Assembly: GCF_036898095.1 (NCBI RefSeq)
Contig: NC_090729.1
Location: 76,938,983 to 77,002,982, forward strand
Direction: 5' to 3'
DNA: 64,000 nucleotides
Origin: Palaemon carinicauda
Lineage: Eukaryota > Arthropoda > Malacostraca > Decapoda > Palaemonidae
How positions within the stretch are numbered: position 1 is the first letter of the stretch; the number at the start of each line of letters is the position of its first letter. The notes below the pieces were generated by a model, which worked only from the letters and a program-made list of their open reading frames with translations, searched no databases and was not told where the DNA came from. The translations under genes were made by a program, and so were the position numbers. Positions 35,675-45,124 of the stretch are shown piece after piece.

Positions 35675-36527
35675 GATCGGTTCTATTTTTTATCCTGGTA
35701 AGCTCCTCCTTGTATACTTTACAGTTATCGTCATATGTCTTATGATTCGTATCATTGTAATTCCTCATTGTGCAGTTATGACACTTTAACGTATTTACAG
35801 TACAATCCGTGGTTCGATGATCCTGGCTACACTTGGCACATACCTGAGTCTTGCTACAATTTTCAGCAGTATGACCAAATTCCTGGCATTTATAACACTG
35901 AAATACATTGTAGGAATCATAGATTTTACAGCATCCTCCAAGCGTGGTATATACTCTATCATCTCTTTTACGGAAGATTTTCCTGATAGTTGGACTACAC
36001 TTTATAATGACGTGTAATTTACCGCTTTGTCTTGATTTTAACTTCCTGATCAATTTAAAGTCTTCTTCATTTTCACATATATCATTCAACCATTCATTCT
36101 TCTCCATTATGCTGGCAATTATATCATCTTCATTTTCATCAATATTGCAGACCTTGATCTTCGGTTTAAGTAGATCCTTTTTATCTACTTCTACCTTAAT
36201 GTCATTCTTGACCTCTTCTAAGTCATTTTTAGCCTTTTCTAACCCAGTTTTATCCGCAAAATTAACTACCAAGTGGCCTTGTTTAGAGGTTTTGACCTGT
36301 TCGACATTCGTGGTTATCTTCTTCATGATAGTTTTCTTGATATCTGAAGCCTTCTTATTTTCCTCCGTAGATTTTATAACCAAAGTGTTTCTTGATTTCA
36401 ACTTACTTGCATATGTAGTCTTGGTCACATTCTCTTTTTCGTATTCCATAAGTTTCTCTTTCAGCTCAACAATTTCTTGACGCATATCCATGTATTGAGC
36501 AGTTATCATATCCATAAAACCAGACAT
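35664..36527 (-). CDS. LINE ORF1 (Gag-like, CCHC zinc knuckles)
   Basis: A 287-residue intact frame. Residues 12-40 look like a short coiled coil (EIVELKEKLMEYEKE). The middle is Lys/Glu-rich (GHLVVNFADKTGLEKAK, resembling the RRM-like part of LINE ORF1s). The C-terminus has knuckles CYKCQEFGHTAENC (C-x2-C-x4-H-x4-C), CAKCSQDHRTTDC and CHNC..H....C. ORF1 proteins bind LINE RNA and form the ribonucleoprotein. Its stop overlaps the ORF2 start, suggesting ORF2 is translated by reinitiation or frameshift. Confidence 0.88.
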   Translation of the reverse strand: MSGFMDMITAQYMDMRQEIVELKEKLMEYEKENVTKTTYASKLKSRNTLVIKSTEENKKASDIKKTIMKKITTNVEQVKTSKQGHLVVNFADKTGLEKAKNDLEEVKNDIKVEVDKKDLLKPKIKVCNIDENEDDIIASIMEKNEWLNDICENEEDFKLIRKLKSRQSGKLHVIIKCSPTIRKIFRKRDDRVYTTLGGCCKIYDSYNVFQCYKCQEFGHTAENCSKTQVCAKCSQDHRTTDCTVNTLKCHNCTMRNYNDTNHKTYDDNCKVYKEELTRIKNRTDHGV

Positions 36528-36544
36528 CTGTTGGGGGTAGGGTC

Positions 36545-36670
36545 AACTCGGACCATTTCCAACTCGGACCATTTTGAAATACCAACTCGGACCATTATCT
36601 CGACCATCTCGGACCGTCAAAAACTTTGGAAATGCCAAGTCGGACCATCATGTAAACCAACTCGGACCAT
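36545..36670. repeat. Cluster of six ACTCGGACCAT motifs
   Basis: AACTCGGACCAT or a close variant occurs at about 36545, 36562, 36585, 36605, 36636 and 36659, with irregular spacing of 17-31 bp. It lies between the LINE 5' end and the MULE-like gene. No inverted partner was seen after the MULE frame. Confidence 0.8.
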
Positions 36671-36692
36671 CGAGCAAACACGCAATCTAAAG

Positions 36693-36810
36693 TTTACAGG
36701 ATAATTGCATAATTACCACCAAAAGCTGTAACAACCAAATTTATGAAAACAAAAGGAATTTGTCCTCTTTTAAAAGATGGGGAATTAAAGATTAAAACGG
36801 ACTATATCCT

Positions 36811-36874
<64 letters not shown>

Positions 36875-36978
36875 TTTCTCAACGCATTATCTCTCTCTCT
36901 CCCTCTCTCTCTGTGTTTGTCTCAAGCTTGTTTTACAGGATAATTGCATAATTACCACCAAAAGCTGTAACAACCAAA
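36693..36978. repeat. 47 bp direct duplication flanking a (GA)n/(CT)n block
   Basis: 36693-36739 and 36932-36978 are identical by eye (TTTACAGGATAATTGCATAA onward). Between them lie 192 bp with (GA)n at about 36814-36870 and (CT)n at about 36886-36912, which are complementary and could form a hairpin. Confidence 0.9.
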
Positions 36979-37303
36979 ATAAACAGAGTATGCCTAACCA
37001 AAATAAACAGTATGCCTAACAGCCAAAACAAACTGCACTCATACCCGTATCTGTACACAGCTGAAGGCGCAACCTACCATGGACAAGTGTTTGCTGTGCC
37101 TAAACACAGTGCGACCTCGACAGGTGCGATTTAAGAATTTAGCTAAATATTGTTAAATTAAATTATATATTGATATTATTAAATTAAATTATCTTAATCC
37201 TATTGACGATTGTAAATTTTGAGTTGCCATTACCAGATAATCATTTTATAAGAACAGAGAAATATAAATTGATATATCGACTAGAAAATCATCTGAGTAC
37301 AAA

Positions 37304-38833
37304 TTGTTGCAGGAGGCATTGCTGTGTGACGGATGCAATTTGTGGCAACACCGAACTTGTGGGACGGGCGTTACCAGGGAAGATTACAGAAAAGCAGTAA
37401 GAGAGGGGGTGGAAATTGATTGGAGGTGTGCCACATGCTCTTCCAAACTAGGCAACACTGCTGACTGTATCACTGACCATCCACCTGATGAAGCGTTGGT
37501 GGATAATCTTATCAACGAGGACTCTGTAAATAATGGTGAATGTTTAATCGAGGATCAGGCACAAGCATTGGTAGAATGTATTACTTATGAAAAAGTGTGT
37601 GCGTCATCACAAAGAGGAAAACAGAAACTTGTAGACAGTCAGGGTTATTCATATACATTCAAAAGAGAAACAACAGTTGGTGTTCATTGGCGTTGCGCAG
37701 TTAGGAATAAAAATGTTAAGTGTGGAATGATAATAAAGGAAGTGAATAATTCGTTTATCAGAGGGCCCAGTGAACATTCCCATCCACCGGAAACATGCCC
37801 TGCTACCACAAGTAAGGTTTCAAAATTAATTAAAGATAAAGCAATGGAGGATGTGTTTCGGCCCGCATTAGAAATCGTGGAGGAAGTAATCCTTGAAAAC
37901 GTAGATCCAACAATGCCTACTGCTTCACTACCTGCCCCCATAAATCTCGCTCGTCAAGCAAACAGGAAGTGGCAAGCAAACAGACCTGCTGAACCCGTGG
38001 ATTTGAGTTTTGAAATTAGTGAGGAACACATACCACCTAACTTTCTTAAATTTGATATACATGTAGGGGATAGACGTCACTTAGTATTTGCAACAGAAGG
38101 ACAGTGTCAGTTACTTGCTAAAGCAAAAAGGTGGTATGTCGATGGGACATTCAAAGTTGTTAGGCAACCCTTCACACAACTTTTTAGCATTCATGCATTC
38201 ATGAAGTATGATGGGAATGTGAAACAAATGCCTCTTGTATTTGTTTTAATGTCAGGTAAGAGACGCAAAGATTACAAAAAGGTGTTTAGTAGAATTAAGG
38301 AAATCCTAGGTGAACAATTAAAAGTACAAGAAGTAATTCTAGATTTTGAGGCAAGTGTTTGGCGGGCTATCCCAGATGTGTTCCCAGATGTAGTTATGCG
38401 TGGTTGTGCGTTTCACTGGGGACAAGCAGCGTGGAGGAAGGCCCAAGAATTTGGCCTTCAGTCTGCATACACAAGTGACACCAAAACATATAAGTTTGTG
38501 AGACAACTTCTTTCTCTACCATACGTACCTGATGATCACATAGAAGGACTATTTTTAAGATTTTATAGAAAAGCAGCTGGGTCACAACAACTTTTAAATC
38601 TTTTAGAATACATTCACAATACTTGGATTTCCTCCGAAATGTGGCCAAGCAAAGCGTGGTGTGTTTTTGGTAGGAGTGTCAGGACAAACAACGATGTGGA
38701 AGGGTGGCACCACAGACTAAACAGAAAATCACGAAAAGGTCAACTTAATTTCTACATCTCTCACTACGACCCAAAGGAACAATGTCGTATTGTAGTCTGT
38801 CTTCAGCAGCTGTTGATTCAATTGGGAATTTAA
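37304..38833 (+). CDS. MULE-type transposase with PHD-like and FLYWCH-like fingers, C-terminally truncated
   Basis: A 509-codon open stretch. Residues 4-46 are a PHD-like finger (CDGCNLWQHRTC ... WRCATC), residues about 105-165 a FLYWCH/WRKY-like finger (YTFKRET..HWRCAVR ... HSHPPE), and residues about 275-400 a MULE transposase core: WYVDGTF (Asp near 278), VILDFEASV (Asp near 345), MRGCAFHW and later NNDVEGWHHRLN. This is a cut-and-paste DNA transposase family; domesticated relatives exist. There is no ATG at the 5' edge: after an upstream stop at 37265 the sequence AAATTGTTGCAG then GAGGC looks like a splice acceptor, so this is probably a 3' exon. The stop at 38831 lies at the edge of a SINE fragment. 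The core itself has no stop or shift. Confidence 0.82.
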   Translation: MLQEALLCDGCNLWQHRTCGTGVTREDYRKAVREGVEIDWRCATCSSKLGNTADCITDHPPDEALVDNLINEDSVNNGECLIEDQAQALVECITYEKVCASSQRGKQKLVDSQGYSYTFKRETTVGVHWRCAVRNKNVKCGMIIKEVNNSFIRGPSEHSHPPETCPATTSKVSKLIKDKAMEDVFRPALEIVEEVILENVDPTMPTASLPAPINLARQANRKWQANRPAEPVDLSFEISEEHIPPNFLKFDIHVGDRRHLVFATEGQCQLLAKAKRWYVDGTFKVVRQPFTQLFSIHAFMKYDGNVKQMPLVFVLMSGKRRKDYKKVFSRIKEILGEQLKVQEVILDFEASVWRAIPDVFPDVVMRGCAFHWGQAAWRKAQEFGLQSAYTSDTKTYKFVRQLLSLPYVPDDHIEGLFLRFYRKAAGSQQLLNLLEYIHNTWISSEMWPSKAWCVFGRSVRTNNDVEGWHHRLNRKSRKGQLNFYISHYDPKEQCRIVVCLQQLLIQLGI

Positions 38834-38882
38834 AGGTTTATAGACAAGGGACAGTGACATTGCCCCATCAAGCAGGACAATG

Positions 38883-38883
<1 letters not shown>
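38829..38883 (-). mobile_element. SINE 3'-end fragment
   Basis: The reverse complement of the 3' end of the SINE at 23096-23427 (AAGGGACAGTGACATTGCCC, GCAGGACAATGCC). It starts where the MULE frame ends. Confidence 0.75.
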
Positions 38884-38944
<61 letters not shown>

Positions 38945-39157
38945 ATTTACCCTATGATTTCATCTTTTCATTTATGTCAATATCATCAAACATCACTTTG
39001 GTTCCTTCCAATAGCCCAGCATAGCCTATTGTACTTAGTCTCAGCTGCTGTTGTCATGGTTTTCCTCATGAATGTGTAGGAGGTGTTTTTGGAAGTACAC
39101 TGGGTGTAATTCAGAATTTCTCCATGACAAGATGCAGAGATACTAGATTGTGAAGAT

Positions 39158-39237
<80 letters not shown>
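38883..39237. repeat. (CT)n and (GA)n microsatellites
   Basis: (CT)n at 38883-38943 and (GA)n at about 39161-39237, in opposite sense and so complementary, about 220 bp apart. Confidence 0.95.
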
Positions 39238-39239
<2 letters not shown>

Positions 39240-39499
39240 CTTTAACATTTATCAATTAAAACTGCCTTGCCATATTTCAGATACTTAGAAAATGTACTGT
39301 AGCCTACATTATAAACAAATTGCTCCGTCCTTAAATCTCACCTTGCTTATTTTCATGAATGTTAGTGGAATGGTAACTTCTTCCAATGACTTTTATACAT
39401 CATATTCTTAATTAAATACATCCAATATTGTGTGATATTTCTCTTGCTTGAGGGTAGGCTACACTCGGGCACACTATTCTATCTGATTTATTTTCCTCT

Positions 39500-39690
39500 T
39501 GTTTTGTTTAAGTTTTTGTAGTTTATACAGGAAATATTCATTTTATTGTTATTATTGTTCTTAAACTTCTCTTGTAGTTTTTCCTTATTTTTTTTCCTCA
39601 CTGGGCTATTTTCCATGTTTGGAGCCTTTGGGTTTACAGCATCCCGCTTTTCCAATTAGGGTTGTAACTTAATAATAATAGTAATGATAA
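39500..39690 (+). mobile_element. LINE 3' end fragment, plus
   Basis: Diverged copy of the common LINE 3' block (TTCCTCACTGGGCTATTTTCC ... TTCCAATTAGGGTTGTAAC in parts), ending in a degenerate (TAA)n. Confidence 0.75.
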
Positions 39691-40560
39691 CATCTATATA
39701 ACAACGTTTTTATTGAATTAATTTTGTAGATTTTTGGTTCCGAACTTAAAAAGTGAGAGCGTAGACCTGTGAAAGATTAATTTTCCGAAATACTGAGGTT
39801 TCAAAGGTATTACGTTTCCGAGAGACCAAAATATTGAGAAAAGGCAAAGTATCATGGTGTTCACTTTCTTATGGTAACTTTATATTAAGACGCTTTGAAT
39901 TTAGATAATCTGGAACTGGTTTACGTGGCCTGAAATTTTTGGACATCACAAGAAAGGCTTAAAATCGACAGGACAATCACTCGGCCACTTCCTTTCACAA
40001 TAATGTAAAAATTTGCTCACACGGCAAATCCATTGTTTCTCCGTTTATACAACTTATCATTTAACATGTTTGAGAATGTAGTGGTAACTAGTTATATGAC
40101 TGTACTTCACCTCATACCAAATTTGTTGTATTATAGGTGGTAAAATCATCATCAAAAATGCATTTAAAATTAAATAGAAATAAAAGCTACAGTACATCGT
40201 TACGGACAAACACTTGACTACCGATAAAATACTTTTCATAATATCTATATACTACTAAAATCTATAGAATTTTTTTTCATATATAACATTCAAAAATAAA
40301 AAATGATAAACATCAAAAATAAAGAATTTTTATCCTTCAAAACATAATAAAATTATCTATAGAATTCATTCTAAATTCTTATTAATGGGTGTGTAAATAT
40401 TGGCATTTCTCTTCGCGTGAGACTTTAAACGTTTCAACCGGCCGAGTTGTTATAAGGCCAGCAATCTCTTGCTTACAAAAGTATATGTGCGTAACAATTA
40501 TTATGATGTTTTCGTCTTAAAGAACTGAATTCCCTTATTTCAATCGGCTCCCATTAAAGA
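39691..40560. other. Intergenic, nothing recognised
   Basis: No supported gene or repeat. Confidence 0.4.
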
Positions 40561-40569
40561 CATAAATAA

Positions 40570-40830
40570 TTATAAATAAAATGAACACGTTATTTCGATA
40601 GGAGGAAAACTCGAGGCAAAGAAATCGTCATAATTGTACCAATTTGTTTTTTTTTTCAATCTTTCGTTGAACTCAAATTTTAGAGATCCTGTATTAGAGA
40701 TCATAGTTCCTAAATAATTAAATGATTCTACCTCATTAATCTTTTCTCTCTCTAATGATATTTCATCTTCCATTGCATATACCATTCTCATTTTCTCTGT
40801 CTTTCTTCTGTTTAGTTTAGCTTGAGTCAA
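40570..40830 (-). pseudogene. RTE-like RT fragment (thumb region)
   Basis: Short minus-strand piece with KLNRRKTEKMRMVY and ESFNYLGTMISNTGS, the Lys-Thr and Tyr-Leu-Gly motifs that follow the FADD box in RTE-type RTs. Upstream and downstream domains are absent, so it is a small relic. Confidence 0.6.
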
Positions 40831-41320
40831 ACCTCACATTTCATGATTTCTGGTAAGCAAGCTTTGCAAGTCCTGAACTGATAATATAGCCTTGTTTTTT
40901 AATATGTAATTTCAGGCTGTATTTGTGTCCAGAAAATTTTGTTGTGAAGTAAAATATCCATCCAGATATCAAACTGATATTTCAATTTCCTTTTCCATTT
41001 TCTCTCCACAGGATTAAAGAACCCATGACAAGAAGAGAGGAATTCTTGAACGAAGATACAAATCTTACTGGACCCTCTACAGCTGCTGCTGTTGTCAACA
41101 AGGCGAGAGCTCCTCGGGATCAATTATTGGAGTTCCCCTGAAGGTGGCATTAATCTGTATGGTCTTCAAAAGAGTCTAGTTCAATCAACGAATCTTTAAT
41201 GAAGGATTGATTAAGAAATTTCAACTTCGTTTTACAAAGTTTTATATCCGAGTAGGAACCCAAAGGTATTTTTGGCAAACTGGGATGACCTACAAAAAAT
41301 ACGGTGGGGTATTCAAAAAG
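40831..41320. other. Intergenic, nothing recognised
   Basis: No supported gene or repeat. Confidence 0.4.
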
Positions 41321-41460
41321 GAATTTTGACTTAGGAAAAATCTATTTTAGGGTGAGATGGCGGCCATGTCGTCCTGATGGAAGTTCCCTCCGGCAACTTC
41401 CTACTGTATAATATTTCTGCGATTGATATTATAAGAGAATTACCGTCAGGTATCACGGGG
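41321..41460 (+). repeat. Isolated DIRS-type terminal sequence
   Basis: GCCATGTCGTCCTGATGGAAG with a preceding AAAATCTATTTTAGGGTGAGATGG resembles the outer end and ITR start of the DIRS-like element (7290-7345) and its ICR. Similarity fades after about 41400. No recombinase or RT lies beside it. Confidence 0.65.
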
Positions 41461-41619
41461 TTCTAACCTTCGGACTGCAACTGCACAGATTGCCTTACGA
41501 CACTCCTGCAAGAAGCCACTGCCATTGCAGAGAACATCCCAGCTATACAGTTATAAGAAGCCTCTGCCAAAATTTCGGCTCTCACATATTGACAACTAAC
41601 TCTCCTATGCCTCTGTTGC

Positions 41620-42025
41620 TGCCATGGCTGCTAAGCCAGGCATGCAACTCACTGCAAGACCCAACAGGAAAGGTGATCTTATCATCTACCCCAAGGACGT
41701 TGAGACAGCCAGATTCCTCCAGGAAGACCCAACTTTAACGCTGCTGGATCCTGCTTTTATCAGGAAGAAAGCTGTCATCACCAGGTATGCTGTCACGATG
41801 TCTATTACCATTGCAACATCGTGCAGCAACATTGACTGTGCTGTTTGCTGCACGAGCAAACACAACGTTCTAGTTCGACGCCTCATCGCCACCTTCATCG
41901 GTCCAGTTCCCTCCAAACTGGACTTAGGAGTCTGGGGAACTTTCCCCATCGAAGAATATATTCCTGAGGCCTTTCTATGTTATAGATTCCAACGTTTTGG
42001 CCATCACAAGGAAGAATGCAGAGGC
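41620..42025 (+). pseudogene. LINE ORF1 fragment with one zinc knuckle
   Basis: The frame from 41624 reads TARPNRKGDLIIYPKDVETA and, further on, CYRFQRFGHHKEEC, a CCHC knuckle with the RFGHxxxxC pattern typical of Jockey/CR1-type ORF1 proteins. It resembles the ORF1 pieces at 46700-47300 (KARTNLKGDLIITPEDHN; CFNCQRFSHHKTAC). The reading stops being ORF1-like right after the knuckle, so the 3' part is missing. Confidence 0.7.
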
Positions 42026-42129
42026 CCCATCATCCATAATCTAAATTATCTCTATTTTCTTTTCTCTTTAACTCTTGGTCCTCATGATTGGTCAAGTCGC
42101 CCGGTTCTAGCTTTTGTCTTCATTGGGTA

Positions 42130-44517
42130 ACTTTGATAAATGAACATCTGATAACTTATAGACTGAATTCTCAGCATTCAAACCTTCTTTTATATGAGTG
42201 TTTCTGTTGGTAATATAATCGTCTTGGTACGGGACAGATATACCCGAGATAGTGAAGAAAGTAAATGAATTTACAGCAAAAGGTTTTTGTTTTCTTTTGC
42301 TTTGAAGGTGAAGATTTGTGTCATGATTCCCTCGTGATACTTTCCTGTTCCCATCCATCGCTTTCAGCAAGATTCTCTTGATTAACGTGAATTCCTGTTC
42401 AGTATTTCACTGGGATCCCTAAAATAGTTCTTGAGAGTGAGATGACTCTAGTAAGGAAAATTTTTTTTTAGCCAATTTGGAGTTTTATAAGTCTCTGCCA
42501 CTGTATTTATATAGCGCTCCTATCCCCCCTCGATTAAATCTGTTTTTAGGGAGAAATTCCTGGAATAATAATGAGTCTACTCAGATTCAATCTAAATATA
42601 AATTCTCTTCAGTAGAATTATCTTATTGTAGACTTTTGTGGTCTTTATTTCCTGAATGACGAGACGTGAAGGTTAGGCAACTAGCTTAAGGGAATATATT
42701 GTAAAAATGTATAAATAAATGAATTAGTGAATAAAAGATAGAGGAAAACCCTGGATGAATGATGAAACATGGAAAGGAATAAAGGAAATGAAGGAACTAA
42801 ACAGAAAGAAAAGAGATAAGAACTTATAAAAGATTTTTTTATGTAACCGTAAAAAATCTAAAAAAAGCAGGTGTTATGCCACTTCCTACTAAACATACAG
42901 GAGATCAAAGAGGGAAGGAACCTCCAACGAAGAGGAATCATTTAGCTGAAACACTTTTTGCGGCTGCAAAGATAATTTTACCAAATGTTTTGAAAGGCAT
43001 TCAAACACCTAATTTGTGTGTTGATCATCCCTGCTATTTCTAGTATTCTTAAACAGCCTAGGAGATTTTAACACCACTATAAATCTGCGCTACAGGAAGA
43101 TGGTTACGTGGATCTTAAAGGTCAACTATAACAAACGGTTACATGGAGTCTTTTAAAGCTGATGGCTTGATGAAAAAGCTGAGAATCTTTTCTTCGACAT
43201 AATTAGGTGGGTTTGATGAGATCAAGCTGCAATATGCGACTAGCAAGAAAGAATATGTGGCGACAATAAATAGTGCGAGACCCTGAGATGGTGTTGGCGA
43301 CTGGGTGGAGTGCCACTAACTGTTTGATGTTCAGGACGTTTTCAGAGCAGCTGTCCATACATGTAGTGAACGCTTGCAGTCATCAATAGTATAGTACACA
43401 CACAGGAAATTCTTGCGACACCAATTGAAAATAACAAGCAGAAGAGAAATAAGATGGGATAGTGTGCCCGTGTATCGTCAAACAAGAGATCTCTAACTAG
43501 AGCGAGTATATTCTCAAGTAAAATTTCTTAAAAAAAAATATAAAAAAAAGGATGAACATATTGTGTAAAGGGTATAGTGTTAAGGAAATTAAAGTCCTTC
43601 GCAGGCACCATATTATGAGTAGAAACAATTTATGGGAATGACTAAACAACATCAGAATTTTAAGATTCACAAGGAGAGAAGTAGCTCAAAATATTATGTA
43701 ATTTGTTTTTCATAATTAGATAGAGCTAATAGATATCAAGAGGTGTCTGGTTTCAGTTCCAGCTGAATAGATACTCACCAGAACATCAGCCGGACAAGCG
43801 CAACAAACCACTGCGGTTCCCTACCATAGCAGTGGCCTCCCCAGTAAACAGCTTAAACTCACGGACCAGGGCTGGGATCGATCTGTCGCCATGCGAAAGT
43901 TAGGCAAACACTTTCATATTTTCTCTTTATTCTCTTGAGAAACCAAAATTTTATTATGGTACATTTTCAGCAATGGTAGTTTTAAAACTTTTTAAGATCC
44001 TAATAACTGAAAATTTGCAATACTCGGCAAATGATAGGAATTCAATATTAATGATTGCAATAATTGCTGTAATCAGAATAAAATGTAATCAATATCAATT
44101 AAAAATAGCTAAAAGAGAAATATTCAAAAGCATTAAAAGGATATGGAAACGGATTATTTTTGGTACACGTTGAATGCCTTAAAGGTATGTAATAAGGAGC
44201 AGGAATTATCCTGTACTCCTCAAGAAGAAGAAAGCACGAGAGTTCGAGTGCGAGAGGAAAATAATATGTATTGAGAAGACCTGATTACTTTGATATATTT
44301 AAATGCATGAGTAAGAAACAGAAATGCAATTTATTTTGTATTTTTTTATTGAATTTGATTTTAAATGCTTATAGTAGCTAGTATTTTCCATATATGTTTA
44401 TTTTATTTTGAATATACATATATAATACAGCTATTTTAACTTGAAAGGTTGATGTGCAATCAGGGAAAATCTTCACATCCAAAAAAATGTGGATGATCAA
44501 GAACCGAGAATTAGAAG

Positions 44518-44519
<2 letters not shown>
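42130..44519. other. Intergenic with weak repeat traces
   Basis: No supported gene. About 42735-42830 could encode a KPWMNDETWKGIKEMKEL-like LINE remnant, and 43745-43920 has a possible tRNA-like B-box on the minus strand; both are too weak to call. Confidence 0.35.

Positions 44520-44587
<68 letters not shown>
44520..44587. repeat. (CT)n microsatellite
   Basis: About 68 bp of nearly pure (CT)n. Confidence 0.96.
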
Positions 44588-44588
<1 letters not shown>

Positions 44589-44699
44589 GAGCATGGGCTT
44601 CTGCAACTTTATCCCTGTCCTTAGGGTTCAAAGGTGACTCATGAGTTGCAGAGGCAAGACATAGTTATAATACCTTAGCTGAAGGACAACGCCCTTGAG

Positions 44700-45115
44700 A
44701 CTGACCATATATGCATAACTCCCTCTCCACCCATAGTAGCACAAGGCTGGACAATCTAACAAGCAAGCATAGAAGAGTCTTACAAGCAAGAGCCCGTGCC
44801 TTGCATAAGGCAAGGGAATCTCAGCTCAATTCCCAGACTGAGAGGATCTCTCTCTGCCAGTGCAAGTACCTGCTTACCCGGCACAGGGAACACCAATTTA
44901 CCCCTACCAGCTTACCAGGCACATGGGACACCAGTCTCCCGTCTGTGCCTGCCGGCACATTGGACTTGCTTGCTTGCTTGTTAGATTGCCCAGCCTTGTG
45001 CTGGACACGGGCTCTTGCGTTGGCCCGTAGCAAGGCACATTGGACACCAAGTTATCCCCCAGCTTACCCAGCACAGGGGACACCAGTCTCCCGTCTGTGC
45101 CTGCCATATCTGTCT
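44700..45115. repeat. Direct and inverted duplicated segments
   Basis: GACACCAGTCTCCCGTCTGT occurs at about 44929 and 45079 (direct, 150 bp apart). The stretch around GCACAAGGCTGGACAATCTA (44740-44800) recurs inverted near 44970-45020. Short overlapping open frames here reflect the duplications. Confidence 0.7.
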
Positions 45116-45124
45116 TCTATTTAG

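Larger units (their letters stand above)
32626..36540 (-). mobile_element. Nearly full-length LINE with two ORFs
   Basis: About 3.9 kb. ORF1 (35664-36527) and ORF2 (endonuclease, then RT) are in the usual order, with a 3' untranslated region at 32649-32768 and a short TAAG/TAAAAG-type tail at about 32626-32660. Jockey/CR1 superfamily by RT motifs; the exact clade is not assigned. ORF2 is broken in its middle by a few shifts. Little 5' untranslated sequence is recognisable, so the 5' end may be slightly truncated. Confidence 0.88.

Noticed and set aside
38883..39237. Possible CRISPR-like or hairpin array from (CT)n and (GA)n
   Set aside because: Simple microsatellites; no spaced direct repeats.
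43745..43920. Possible second tRNA-derived SINE on the minus strand
   Set aside because: Only a B-box-like GATCGATCCC is visible; no A-box and no second copy in the window.
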